This document shows positions 23,200-34,978 of a stretch of DNA of 64,000 nt, in pieces. Numbering within the stretch: position 1 is the stretch's first letter; every line of letters begins with the position of its first letter. The DNA comes from Phlegmacium glaucopus (taxonomy: Eukaryota; Basidiomycota; Agaricomycetes; Agaricales; Cortinariaceae). The position numbers were made by a program, and so were the translations under genes. Location of the stretch: NCBI GenBank assembly GCA_015039465.1, contig MU130626.1:214147-278146 (forward strand), read 5' to 3'. Below the pieces are notes generated by a model, which saw only the letters and a program-made list of their open reading frames with translations, ran no database searches and was not told where the DNA came from.

Positions 23200-24190
23200 C
23201 TCTTATCTGCGGCTTTGGTTAGAGAGGATGTTGCGAGGTCCTTCACACGAACATCAAGGTCGGTGCGGTGTGAGTGTCACCATGTGGGAAGATGGTAGCA
23301 ATCTGTCCATCAACAACTTGAAAGTCACGCATTTTTGCACAAATTCTGTCGATGTTAAAGAGAGATATGTAGTTAAAATTACTAAAATATATAGGCCTGT
23401 TGTTAGAGGGAGAAAAGGGAGAAAAGAAAAAAGTGTACGGAATAATCTCCAAATTCTATCCACATTTCCTATTTTCTCCCTCTTGAGCGCCCTAAGGAGA
23501 CTGGCTTCAGGTCTATAAAAAGGACGAGGCCCTGGTACAATTTTCGGTGCAAAAGTTGGACTACCGGTGAAATCAGGTGGATCAAGGGTAACGGTCACCG
23601 CTCAAGCGCTCACCGGCGCTCACTACTCGGCAATGCATTGACCGATGAGCCACCCAATTTTACCAAAATGTAGATACAAGTGGTCTCTTGTTGTAAAAAA
23701 AAATCGACGAAGATGACCGGACAAGATATGAGCGGACTAGCCTCTACATATAAGATCAATAGATTCTAAGATCTGAGGAAGGTTCTCTATGATTAGTGTG
23801 TAATTAAAGTGATGGGGTACCCTGCCAGTGGGGGCCTGTGGATATCACAATAGAGAGAAGTCGACTTATCACACACATGCATACTTATGTCGTGAGAATA
23901 CATCAGGAAGGTATAAAAATAAAGAGGCAGAGGTTACAATGGTATGGAGGGTCGCGGAGATTCAGCGCTCAGCGCTCATGTATCGTGGGGGCTGTCTTTG
24001 AACCTTTCGTTTATTATAGGGTGGTCGAAGTTTATGTTTTTATTTTTATTTTTTTCGATCAAACTCAAGGCATGAGTGCATGAACAGTTCGCATGACCAA
24101 GCACATAATTTGACAATAGTTGATAAACAATAAATCATATTTTTCTGCATACATGAATGGAAAAGCAAGGCATGTGTCTTTTAAATACAA
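23200..24190. other. intergenic with a tRNA-like (SINE-like?) sequence
   Basis: No protein-like frame. On the minus strand, 23652-23642 reads TGGCTCATCGG, which fits a pol III A box, and CCTTGATCC lies near 23587-23578 where a B box would be expected. This could be a tRNA-derived SINE remnant; support is weak. Confidence 0.35.
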
Positions 24191-24191
24191 T

Positions 24192-26012
24192 TTAGGAAGA
24201 TCCAGATGCTAGTAAGAAGCGAATAACTTGGCCAGCAGCCTCTTCAACTATAGCATGGTGCTCAGCGACAACCTTATCAAGAACTTTGATCAGAAACTTG
24301 TCAGGATGCCACCTAAGTAGCTCAATCCTGTTACACTCCTTCCGGGTTTTCTTTTCGTATCCGGGACGTTCGTTGTGGTAGAAGAACTCGACCATGCGCT
24401 CTGTGGTGATATCTTCAGGAGCAAAGACGTCATGAAGGGTCGGCCAGGGAAGGAGTTCAAAGGAGAGGACCGGGACACTGGACTTGAGAGCTGCCCATTT
24501 GGATTCGTAGAGCGCGAAGCGGTCCGCGACGGTGAGAGGAGGGGGGGAAGGAGGGGGAGAAGGAGAAGGAGAGTAAGGGGCGGCAGTGCGCATCGATGCG
24601 TCCATATCAAAGAACATTGAGGCATCCCTCATGGATGCGTCAACACCGTCAAAGCCACGAGAATGCCACTGGGTTCTAGCATGGTTGGCGGCCATCTCCG
24701 CCTGCTGCGCTGCATCGAACCAAGAACGGGCCTCTTGTTCCGCATGCAATCGAGCTGCTTGCTCCCATTGAAGACGATCCTGAGCCTCCTGCTGGAAACG
24801 TAAGGCAGCGTCGATGAAAGCTTGAGCGTCTCTTTGCTCTTGAGCAAGTCGCTCGTTTTCGAGGCGAGTACGTTCTTCGTGTATTCTACGAGCTTCTCGT
24901 TCTTCACGCAATCGAGCAATTTCTTCATTGCGACGATTAGTTTCCAGTTCTTGAGCTAAACGGTCTCTCTCTGCCTGCTGTCGAAGTTCCTCGGCGTGCC
25001 TCGCCTCTTGGAGAATGCGCCGGAAGTGCTGGTGATCCGCAAACTGCTCCTCTCGTGCTCGGCGTAAAGCCTCTTCTCGCTGCTCTTGTTCACGCATTTC
25101 GAGTTCTCGAGCAAGTCGTTCGTTTTCGAGGCGAGTGCGTTCTTCCTCCATTCTACGTTCTTCATGCAATCGAGCAATTTCTTCATTGCGACGATGACTT
25201 TCTTGTTCACGAGCCAAACGATCTCTCTCTGCCTGCTGTCGAAGTTCCTCGGCGTGCATCGCCTCTTGGAAAAAGCGCTGATGATTCGCAAACTGCTCCT
25301 CTTGAGCTCGGTGTAACCTCTCTTCTCGCTGCTGTCGGATGAACAGCTCATGTGCCTGGCGTGTAGCCTTGTACAGCCGTTCCTGCTCGGCTGTAGTGGC
25401 GTTAGCTTTCCTCTGCGTCGCAAATGCTCGTCGTTGTTCCTCCTCTTGTGCCAAGGAAGCCTTACCCTTGGCCTCTCTCTCCGCGTTGATCAAGGGAGCC
25501 AATTCTGCAGCGCGGTCAGCAGCGGCACGCGCCTCTGCCAGACCAGTGGTGATGTGGCGTTCAACACCAAGTTTACGAAACTCCTTCAAGAAAATTTCCT
25601 CTTCATGGTCAAGTGGTGCCCGGGTCTGTTTGGCAGTATTGAAGGCAACTCGACTAAGCCCTGCAAACTGGGAATCCCGGGCAGCCTTATCTTTCCCTAG
25701 ATTGCGAATGGAGCGACGCATGTGGAGGGGTTGCCGAGAGGCCGTACGGCGCATCCCGACACGATGGTATGCCTTACCAACGGGTCTGGAAGGTTTAGGC
25801 TTGGGCAGAGAGGAAAACGCGCCATGGCGCTTCCGGCGGGGGGGTGGGGTCGAAAGACGTGATTTGAAGGAAGATGAACGAGGGACTGAATGGCCGCCAG
25901 GGCCAGAAACTGGAAGGACAGTGGGAGTTTCGGCAACGCCGAAGAGCTTGAAAGGAGAAAGGTAAGGATGTGCACAAAGCTTGTTGAGGGCCTTCTTTGG
26001 AGTAGTAAACAT
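24192..26012 (-). CDS. coiled-coil protein with C-terminal RWHPDKF (J-like/NFKBIL1-like) domain
   Basis: Single-exon gene, 606 residues, starting MFTTPKKALNK. A TATATA box (26047-26055) sits about 35 bp upstream of the ATG. Residues 1-120 are basic and proline/serine-rich; roughly 130-450 is a charged E/R/Q-rich coiled coil. It contains an internal duplication of about 85 residues: EEQFANHQRF and EEQFADHQHF each start a copy, both followed by HAEELRQQAERDRLA and later ERTRLENERLA. A linker with three DAS-containing motifs and a proline run leads to a conserved C-terminus, LPWPTLHDVFAPEDI and ELLRWHPDKFLIKV (around residues 560-575). In animals a WHPD(K/R)F-type segment is found in NFKBIL1. 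The resemblance is motif-level, and a role as scaffold or chaperone partner is only inferred. Confidence 0.85.
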   Translation of the reverse strand: MFTTPKKALNKLCAHPYLSPFKLFGVAETPTVLPVSGPGGHSVPRSSSFKSRLSTPPPRRKRHGAFSSLPKPKPSRPVGKAYHRVGMRRTASRQPLHMRRSIRNLGKDKAARDSQFAGLSRVAFNTAKQTRAPLDHEEEIFLKEFRKLGVERHITTGLAEARAAADRAAELAPLINAEREAKGKASLAQEEEQRRAFATQRKANATTAEQERLYKATRQAHELFIRQQREERLHRAQEEQFANHQRFFQEAMHAEELRQQAERDRLAREQESHRRNEEIARLHEERRMEEERTRLENERLARELEMREQEQREEALRRAREEQFADHQHFRRILQEARHAEELRQQAERDRLAQELETNRRNEEIARLREEREARRIHEERTRLENERLAQEQRDAQAFIDAALRFQQEAQDRLQWEQAARLHAEQEARSWFDAAQQAEMAANHARTQWHSRGFDGVDASMRDASMFFDMDASMRTAAPYSPSPSPPPSPPPLTVADRFALYESKWAALKSSVPVLSFELLPWPTLHDVFAPEDITTERMVEFFYHNERPGYEKKTRKECNRIELLRWHPDKFLIKVLDKVVAEHHAIVEEAAGQVIRFLLASGSS

Positions 26013-26556
26013 AGCGACTTGATGAAAAAAGGGAGAATGAATTCAAGATATATAGAGAGTAAATCGAGTCTGTCCAGTGGTACTTGATGGGTCTTGAGGA
26101 TAGTCTTGCGTCTTGGGGCGTCTTGGGGTGAACGAGGCCAGGCAAGTTTTGAAAACCTTTTATATCCTAGGTTGCACTGGTTCCCAATGGAGATCTCCAT
26201 TGTCTTTCAACCTGGCCGCACGAACGCTTTGACTTCAGTTCTGATTTTGAGTTTCCTTTAGTGAGCGACACTTCCTGATTTGGTAATGGGGCCACCGAAT
26301 GCCAAAAACGGCGTCGCCCAACACAAAGCTTTCAAGGGGTCGTAATGCGTCACCATCAAGGCCACGAAGGGCCATCATGCAGCGCCTGTGCCACTGGGGC
26401 CACTGGAAAGTGGGAAGGTATATTTAAAGAGAAATCACCAGTATTTTCGAACAAACGAACCTTCAACATACTCGCAAGCTTCTACGAGCCCCTCAACGTT
26501 CAACCCTCCAAGCCAACCCTCCACACTCAGTAAAGCTACCTTTTAGATAAACAATA
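26013..26556. promoter_or_regulatory. shared divergent promoter region
   Basis: 544 bp separate the start codons of two divergently transcribed genes. TATATA at 26047-26055 serves the minus-strand gene. TATTTAAA at about 26420-26427, 130 bp before the plus-strand ATG, is a candidate TATA box for the other. No further sites can be assigned by eye. Confidence 0.5.
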
Positions 26557-27333
26557 ATGGTTCAAACCCGCAGTGCCACAAAAAAAGAACAAGCCCTCGC
26601 TGCAGTGCCCAAACCTCTTGTTCGTGAAGAAACCATCATCGAAATCACTACGTCCGCGACGGGTCTGGGCACTCATATTCGCTGGGTGCGCCAGCCCCAA
26701 CATCCGAACGAGATTCCTGAAATCTTGAGTCACGACTTGACACTGGATCCTCGTTTCGTAACTCCAACCCCAGAGATACCGACCCATTTGACGACGCCAC
26801 CTAAACTCACTCCTCGACGCAGGATTGGCAACCCTGGTATTTTCAATAGCGGATTCACTACTCGTTTCAAGCTCTCCCAGGATGAGGTTGAGCACATTGT
26901 AAGGTCTGCTAGAATCTACGGCAGGGATCTTTCGACCGGATTCGAAGTCTATTGCACAAAAGAAGGGACTTCGCCAGAACCCACTGATACGTTCGAGAAC
27001 GTCCTCCAGCGTCGCACTGTAGCTCTTCATTCACCCTTCCCTGGTGCAAATGTGGAGGCGACAACACCGCTGAGCCTTGATCCTCACGGAACGCATCCCG
27101 ACATTTCCCTTAGCCCTACCCACAACCAGGGGATCGATACAGGTTACACTCACGAAACGCATCTCGACATTTCGCAAGACGATTCCGCTCCTTCCTACAA
27201 CCAGATTTCCCCTAGCTTAACTCAAGGAGCTTTGCTTACAGGCGGAGTTCGGGGTTTGGGTCCAAGTGGCACAGTGCTTATCGGTCCGGACGGTCGAGCT
27301 ATTGTCCCAGGAATTGTGCCAGGATACTATTAA
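26557..27333 (+). CDS. unrecognised 258-residue protein (MVQTRSATKK N-terminus)
   Basis: Intronless frame from ATG 26557 to TAA 27331-27333, codon use and CpG content as in the neighbouring genes. The N-terminus is basic (MVQTRSATKK). The middle has ITTSATGLGTHIRWVRQP and TTRFKLSQDEVEHIVRSARIYG. Two related segments, THPDISLSP and THLDISQDD, suggest a small internal repeat, and the C-terminus is glycine-rich (GPSGTVLIGPDGRAIVPG). No signal peptide, membrane segment or known domain is visible. It is divergent from the coiled-coil gene and may be co-regulated with it. Function unknown. Confidence 0.7.
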   Translation: MVQTRSATKKEQALAAVPKPLVREETIIEITTSATGLGTHIRWVRQPQHPNEIPEILSHDLTLDPRFVTPTPEIPTHLTTPPKLTPRRRIGNPGIFNSGFTTRFKLSQDEVEHIVRSARIYGRDLSTGFEVYCTKEGTSPEPTDTFENVLQRRTVALHSPFPGANVEATTPLSLDPHGTHPDISLSPTHNQGIDTGYTHETHLDISQDDSAPSYNQISPSLTQGALLTGGVRGLGPSGTVLIGPDGRAIVPGIVPGYY

Positions 27334-28127
27334 TTCATAACTGCCAATGCTTCTATCAAAGCAGGTATATAATATACATACTTTTTGCTACTGCCACGGC
27401 CTCGTTCTTCCGACCTTCCAATACCTCGCTCCAGTTAATTGTTTTATGGCTGTGAATGATCAAAGTTAAAAAACAAAGTTCAAGCCGATGATCATGGTGG
27501 TATGAAGAAGCTCGAGTCCTCATGGTGTCCTTCACTTGTCCATCATGAGCGCTGAACGTGAACGTTGAACAGCCTTGACCACTTAATGACCGAGGGGCTG
27601 ATCGTGGGAACGGCCCATGTCGCCCGACGGGGTTAGGTGCGGAGATATAGTCAAAATAAGCACTTGTGATAATTCCTATTATGGTCATATTAAAAAGTTT
27701 AAAAAAAAAGAATGCAAACAATAATTTTCATACAATCGCACGACTACTAAAAAATCGTGTGATTGGATGCCGCCTCTCAACTGCCAGTTCTACAATGTCA
27801 AGAGCCTATCGTTATGAATACAAGCTATATATTTGCAACCCAGGAGAATTATCAGAACTCAATAAAGTTACTACTACTATAAGTACAACTAGTATCTAGA
27901 ACCCTTTTGAGAACTAACTAAAACCACATGATAGATGGATCTGTATGAAGGCGAATAAACCAATAATAATTACATGCCAAGTGCAATAAATAATTTCAGA
28001 CAACGTCCTGTTTAAATTGAATCGTTGATTCGCCCCACACATCTTCGCGAGATTTTTTGGATGGAAGGGAAGGACGTAAGTTATGGATTTTCTAGTTCTA
28101 CCTTTGCCTGCTGAGGGGTATGATATT
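27334..28127. other. intergenic, no supported gene
   Basis: AT-rich; a 121-codon minus-strand frame (27356-27721) has no family features. It separates the 3' ends of two convergent genes. Confidence 0.5.
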
Positions 28128-29609
28128 TCAGTTCAGTTTACTGCAGCGTTGAATGTTTAAAAATAAACAACATACCGCGTTCAAGTCCACCACGGAGTCA
28201 TGAGCTGTACTAGTATTCCGACTGTTGGGCATCGCGGGTACATCGGCTAGCTGGAAGGTTAGACGTCCATTCGAGACGAGAATCTTCGTCGTCCTGCTAT
28301 TCCGTCGTTCGCCCTGCGATGAAAGTGTACTTTCCTCTACATCCCCTTGCTCGAATCGCCCTCCTTCAATTTTTAGTCGATTATTCAAGATTACCAGCAT
28401 GGTCGTGGCGTATAGTTTCGACATGGAAAGTCCTGGGATCACAAAAATTTCGTTGCGGGAGGAATATAGACAGAGGTGTAAGATGGCCATGATTGCTTTT
28501 CAAGGAAGAGTGAATTTCATATCAGGGTACTGGATAACTAGTTGTACCTACCGGTTAATCCACCTATTTCGATGAGCAGACGGACAAGTCTGACAATCAT
28601 GATGTGAGTGGACCGTAAACCAGTTCCGTGACGCATGAGCTGTGAAATTTTTAGCGCAACCATATCAAAGCGACGCTAGCTAGATCACGCACGAAGTAAG
28701 GCATAGAAAGAGCTATCGAGAGATCACATATAGCACCAATTCCGTTCCATGCCTGTCCACAACTTGTCGTCAGAAAAGTAACCTAAAATAATAATAAATA
28801 GCAAGAGCATACAGCGATGGAAGGGAACCCCATATCCCCAGACAATAGAATTGAAAAAGTTTTGGCGCGGAAGAATGCCTCCGCAGAGAACATCGCAGAA
28901 CATACAGAGGCGACGGAGAACTTTGATATAAAATTTTTAAGTCGTGCGAACATACTTACAGAGCATCGGGAACCTGACTTACAGCGGCAATGATAATTGT
29001 TGGCTTTAGCTCACTCGAAATCATCCAGATGCGATATGCAAAGAAGAGTTGGCCAACCCCGCCAGCTTTCGAGTCATCTTTGTTAATAAGGAGGTTCTTC
29101 ATGAAAAATCGCACTCACTTATTCCACCAGCTACAGGGATAGTAAACCAAAGTGTACGCAGGAGGTCCAGCTCATTTGGATCTCCTAACGATTTCACCAA
29201 AGCCGTGACAACATCATAGGCGACTACTGCCGATTGAACACATTCACAGAACAAGACACCGTACACTTGAAGTTTGGGCAGTAGATGATCCTGAGGAAAA
29301 GCGATATAATATGTATCTGACCGGGAAGCAACGATGAGCTTATGAAGGATTTGGAAGGTGGAATGTTACCAACAGACTTGGAGACAGAGCATTCCTAGCA
29401 GGCCCCAATTGATAGCAAGCGCGACAATCTATAACCAAAGTCAGGATCTTGAAACCTTTGGAAATACAATCCGGGTTTACCAAGGAGGTCGCGCTATGGA
29501 AAGGTTAGATTGGTGAGATACATGTGAACAATCCAGATGAGGAAGAAAAGGAAACTTACACGGTACGAAGATCACTGGGATCATCAAGGGAAGTTGAATT
29601 TGAAGCCAT
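28128..29609 (-). CDS. DUF6534-type multi-pass membrane protein
   Basis: Spliced by about eight introns. Landmarks in order: MASNSTSLDDPSDLRTV; VALAINWGLLGMLCLQV; YTYYIAFPQDHLLPKLQVYG; FCECVQSAVVAYDVV; DPNELDLLRTLWFTIPVAGGI; GQLFFAYRIWMIS; a further hydrophobic stretch; AWNGIGAICDLSIALSMPYF; RLLIEIGGLTAIMAILHLC; and KLYATTMLVILNNRLKI. The order of hydrophobic segments, the A-YRIW-IS motif and the final KLY..(T/S)..(M/L)...LN.R match the DUF6534 family, which is very expanded in Agaricomycetes and has about seven TM segments. The function of this family is unknown. A 30-nt intron before VTFLTTSCGQ is unusually short and may be misassigned. The C-terminus is not certain. Confidence 0.75.
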
Positions 29610-31357
29610 CTCAAAGGGTGTTTAGTGGGTGAGATGACCGTTTCAATGGGTTACAGCGTCATGCCCTCCTGAGGGGAGAAAAAAGTTAAGCTTGAGAGTC
29701 AGTAGAATGGTTATAAGCAAACACAAAGGGGTATTACAAACGTGCGTGCCACTTATATGGACCAGAGCATCTGGAACTTGGCTGAACCTTATAGTCAACG
29801 CAGTTGTGAGAATCCTTCTGTAATATCCGCAGGATTTACGGGATATCCCTGACAGCCGATCTCGATTCTCTAGAGATCTACCAGGATCTGCCTCAGTGGT
29901 CCAGTGGCTGTAGATGACATCAGAATAATGTATCGCAAGTTAAATATTGTGAATCCCCCTGGACAAATAATATATACAACTTTTACTATAAACAGTGAAG
30001 ATCGCTGCACTGAGGTCGTTTTCGAGGGGAATAGATCTTAGTGAGTATGTTTATCTTCAGATGTCAACGTGCACCCAAAAATGCAAATGTTCGGCATACC
30101 CAGTACCGGTTCTTGCGGGTTTCCTAAATTTAGAACAGATGACAATCAACCAATTATTAGGTTCTTTGCACATGTTTGATCTGGGAGAACTATCAGCAAG
30201 TGGCAGGTACCTGGTTATTGTCAGCGACAAGTTGGACAGACAAGCTGAGGACTTGAGGCATGTCGTGTAAGTGCCTTTCCGGCTCCGAAGCTATGAATCC
30301 GTGGATGCTCAATCCGCAGGTCTCGGTGTAACATTCAACTCACTTGAGGATATGATTGAGGAGAAAAGATAAACCAACTTTGCAGACTTTTTCTTCTAGG
30401 GGAGCTAGCTTGTATGCCTGCGCCATCATCAAGACTTAAGTCGTTGGCCGAGTTGGTGAACATGGTGAACATACCATTGTCGACTGACCATTTATTTTAT
30501 CTAAACGTAGCAATAGATCTCTCGTCTCTCAAGTGGAAATCTGGTTAGCAGATTTTCAGTAAATAGTAGTCAAGAGAAGACTTTAGTTTAGAAATGTATG
30601 GGAGGCAGGATGGCATCGGACCGACTCGAACTAAGTTTCGAATATCAAAGCGCAGCACCAAGCGCTCATCGGATGACATTTGGATTAGAACAAAGAGAGG
30701 TTATGCGCGGGTCATCGATGTGGCCTTCGTGGAGTCAAGGTCATATGATCATCAAAAACAGGCATCTTCACTGTCAAATGTAATTTGGAAATGCCAGTGG
30801 TCAAGACCCAATCAAGACCCGTCAAACCCAATTGTAATGTAGTACGGTCAAAGGGCCACTTACGATGAGATTAAAAACTTATGGCATGTCAGTAACTTGT
30901 TACGTACTAATAGTACCTGGGAAAACAAAAGGGATTTTCGCCTATTTACAGAGTATAAGGAGGTATAAGGCCATCATCGGGAGGAGACAGAGGAGACCCG
31001 CCTGAATTCTTGTATATTCAGCAAGTTCCGTAGACCCATGTGAAATTCGACGGTCCATCTCTTTTTCTACTTTGGAGATGTGTTGGTGCATTGTACGACA
31101 GAGTGTCGGTGTGAAAATCCTGTTGTCTCCTAGATCTGGCCTCCACATAGACAACCGACCCTAGGTCACAGCCTGAGTGTATATCTTTAGCGTTTAGGCT
31201 GCATCGAATTAGTTCTTTTATAGTTAGGCAGGCAATAATGGGCTTCTAAGTCCTGAGCTAGATTGATTTTTACATAGCCATTCAGTTTTCAAAAATACAT
31301 TTTTGGGCAAAAGCCCTGATGCACTGCCATTGGCCCAAAAAGGTGAAAAATATCAAT
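29610..31357. other. intergenic, no supported gene
   Basis: Short open frames at 29995-30270 and 30594-30842 lack recognisable motifs; the first begins with GTG and has no ATG. Nothing else is supported. Confidence 0.45.
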
Positions 31358-33319
31358 TTAGAGAAATCCTCTCCATCGAATTTCAATCCAACGAAACGGA
31401 AAGTACAGCAAACCGCTGACCGCAAAGGCAACCTCAAACCCGATATCCCCTGTCCTACGAGCAATGGGACCTGTAAACCATACTTGGCTCATAGAAGGAA
31501 TCACCACACCAAATGACAATACACCCGCAGCCACCGCAGCGATTCCGGACGGAAGGCGCTTGGGAACGTTCCATGCCGTTACGTCATATTGGGATGGATC
31601 ATTTTTGCGGAAGTAGAGATGTTCTATCATAATGATGGCGATGTATGCAGAGGACCAGTATCCGACTAATCCAAGAAAGTTGATTAGAGTATCATAAAAT
31701 CGATGGGCACCAACAATCGAGATTGGGACAACGCTGTTAAATCGGCGAACATCAATCAAAACCCCTTCAACACCATTGGTATATGATGAAATAATACCAC
31801 CCACATAGCAGTTGCTACCACCGAGAATACGTATCGTGGTACTATGGCCAAAATAGGCATAAACGCTTGGAGATTGATTGATACAGAATAAAATGTAGCA
31901 GCAATGTTTCCGGCGACAGAGAGGCTCAGCAGGACCATAAGAAATTTGCCGAAATTGCCTACGGGGTGAAGCATAGCTTCAAACAGCCCACCTACGTTGC
32001 CGCCGGTATATCCTTGCTCCCAAACAGGGACGGAGGGTACCGCAACAGCGACGGCGGCTCCAAGACATTGGAGTGATACCTGAGAAGTAGAGAAGGTTGG
32101 GGTAAGGAGTAGAAACAAAGTCGATACATACGATGGGTAGTAAAAGTCCTGCATAGGAAGATAGAAAGATTTTCCAACTGACAAATCTTTGAAATTAAGT
32201 TTTAAATAGCTTCCCAAGAATTTCGCACCTTGAGACATTTGGATGATAATAGCTTGTGAAGTCGGAACTGAGGCCCGAATAGGTAATAGAAAATCCAGCC
32301 AACGTTGAAGCAAAGTTTAAAATAGCAGAGGCTGTAGCTGATACGGCTGGCGGGGGGTTGGATAGATGCTTTCCACCGGCGCCAGAAACGATGACAAATG
32401 TAATTAGAACAGGGATCCATGATATCCGTTCATACCTGTAACATTCAATGAACATCAATTATCTCATAAGAACAGGGTTGTGCATTACCAATTAAGAACT
32501 TTAAATCCGCAAAACGATACCAAAAGGGATATCACTGCAATCACGACGATCCCAACGCTGCCGCAGGGGATGTGTAAGACTTTCGATACCGCACTAGCAT
32601 AGGAGCAGGAAGGACGTACCTCCAGCTCAGGTTTCCATTGGCGACACTTGCCAACGCTTGTCCTCCCACAATGCAATTCAAAATTGAAAACCCGATCATG
32701 ACTGATAAATTCATAATACAGATTAAAATGACTCCGTAATATCTTTAGGCATGATTTCAGTAAATGAATTCGCGAATAACGTATTACTAACCCAAAGGTA
32801 TATCGAGATATTATCATTTGCCTCATTCCCAGCTTGGGTCCCCAGGTTGCGCTATCATGATCATTTAAGTATATGGGCGGTGCATCTCATGAGTCCAAAA
32901 CTTACAAGTATGCTGGGAATGCGCAACAAAGCAGGTTAAAGAAAAGGATCGGGAGGCATGTATCTCGAAGTCCCAATCCGAATACCACTGGGCCCAATGT
33001 ACCGGCAGAGAATCTGAAGCTACTCAACCAAAGAGGCCTCAAAGCAAGAAACCCTTCGTACTCACGAGAGAATATTGACGTTCATGGAAAACCATATAAA
33101 AAAAATCTTGCTGTACGGTTTATCAGCGCGCTCATCCAAGGGAACGGGAGAAATGCCTCAAAAGAAAGTGATCTTAACAAGTATAGTGAGGTAAGGGAAG
33201 CTCTTACCTCTCGATTCAACACCCCATGTCAATAATTTCCTGGACACCCGTTCCCAACGAAGACGATTGGAATGAACAGTTGTTGCATTTTCCTTCTCTA
33301 GATCTTTTTCTGGGACCAT
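31358..33319 (-). CDS. NCS1 permease (purine-cytosine permease-type), copy A
   Basis: Predicted plasma-membrane symporter for purine bases or cytosine, of the fungal FCY2-like NCS1 family. Ten exons splice without a stop. Start: MVPEKDLEKENATTVHSN. Landmarks: SRKLLTWGVESRG, ISPVPLDERADKPYSK, FSAGTLGPVVFGLGLRD, SILNCIVGGQALASVANG, VGIVVIAVISLLVSFCG, WIPVLITFVIV, SLQCLGAAVAVAVPSVP, GGLFEAMLHPVGNFGKF, AHRFYDTLINFLGLVGYW, TGPIARRTGDIGFEVAF and a C-terminus ending IRWRGFL. The intron after LSWS uses the AG of CGGCAG, not the nearer GAAAG. It is one of three near-identical paralogues (36462-38416 and 56720-58682). Substrate assignment is by family only. Confidence 0.88.
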
Positions 33320-34978
33320 TTTGAGGAAATGGTGGAGCCACTGCGTCGTGGAGATACAAGGGTCGAAGAACAAATATGAAAACTGTTACCTCATGATGGA
33401 CCTCGACGTTTTGACTGATAGGACAGAATCGGACTGTAATTATCTAATCAATTGTTCCCCTCATCTCGACATTTCAATTGGATTTCGAGATAATTTTTTT
33501 GATAATGTTTTTGGATCAATGATGGGATCATATTGTGGGATGCGTATCATAGGTGCCAGATGGTGCTCCAGAGCGGCTTTGTTTTCTAAAGAGAGAGGGG
33601 CCGCAATGGCTGCCCCGAAAAACGATGGGGATACGACGAATGACCGATTGAGAAGTGAGTAACGGCGGTCAATCGGCTTGATGACCCATTGTGTATGCAC
33701 GGTTGGAACAGGACAATGTAGCTACGAAACGCGCGAAAAAAAGCCTCTATAAGGCTATTGGGTCTATAGCCTTTCAGCGGGACGCAGCTGTGCAGGGAGA
33801 CGAGACGCAAAAAGACAAGTGACGGTGTTGAACTGTACCGTCGCGGCTAGACGGTAAGATATAATGCGAGGCGTGGGAACAAATAACATTTGAAATAATA
33901 ATGCCAAGCCTGCTTTTCGACATGCACTGATGCAGCAATCTTTGTGTATCTCTAAATGCCTGAGCAAACGGACCCGAGATCAACTATGGTTGATGCTCTG
34001 GGGCAAGTATATCTATTATGATATTGGTAGGCTACGAAGATATTGTTCATTAAGATGCGGGTGCGGTAAGCGAGTTGGGTGAAAGCGCGAAGCGCTTCCC
34101 GACCCGAGTAGCAATCCAAATCCTGATTGGGAAAGAGACAAGCTGCGAGGGCGGGTGGGAAAACCCGCAAACTGAGCTTTGCCAATACTGATTGAGGAAA
34201 GCTTCTCGAGTCAGACTGATGCTGACGTGATTGAGTTTGCGTTGCGTATAGGGAGTGGAGGGCGGGAGCGAAAAACCAGCGAGAGCAAAGGACTCAGCCA
34301 GATACTGAGGGCGAACGATGGGTGTCTTAGAAGAAGAAGCGCTGTGACGCTGTGACACCTCGTTCCCCCAAAGACTTACTTCTAGTCTACGCTTATTCTT
34401 CGCTAAGACGAGAATACTGAGCTCTGCACGTTCGCAATTTGAATGAGATCCGGAAACGAAGAGAGATATCGTCAGTGCTCTCAAATATTGACTTTACCTC
34501 CTTTTGTTTGACACTGTGGTAATAATGCCGCACAGTCGAAATGGTGAGGGAACGGTATAGATGGCTGAAGCCATTGTCAAGTAAGTAATTTACTTGTACT
34601 GGGCAACTAGGCTCACTCGCGTCCAGTACTTTTGTGAGACCCATGATCATTATTTGCTTGTACATGCACTCGTTTTTGCTCGAGTCTCGCGTTGGCCCAA
34701 GTAGCGCCAGGTGGCTCCTCAAACGGAGCTTCCAAGGACAAGGAAACTGTTCCAGCGGCGTTTTGGAGTCGATTTCTAGCCCCATCTGCATCAATAGTGA
34801 GGCGGCCAATTGAGTTTGGAATCCACTTTGTTAGCCAATGACTGGAATTATATTACTACCCACTGCCAACTCCAACGTCAACATTCCCAACACCACATCA
34901 ACGTCCATTCTATCAAACCCTGCCCTTCTCCCATCCCACTAGCATCTGCTACTATATTCCCAAACTGCGAGGAGCCGT
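33320..34978. other. upstream flank of NCS1 copy A, duplicated at 58.7-59.9 kb
   Basis: No gene. Segments near 33400-33930 and 34425-34950 match 58740-59330 and 59330-59890, and partly 38460-38985. About 450-490 bp (around 33940-34425) are present here but absent from the matching place in the 59-kb copy, so copy A gained an insertion or the other copies lost it. Confidence 0.55.
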
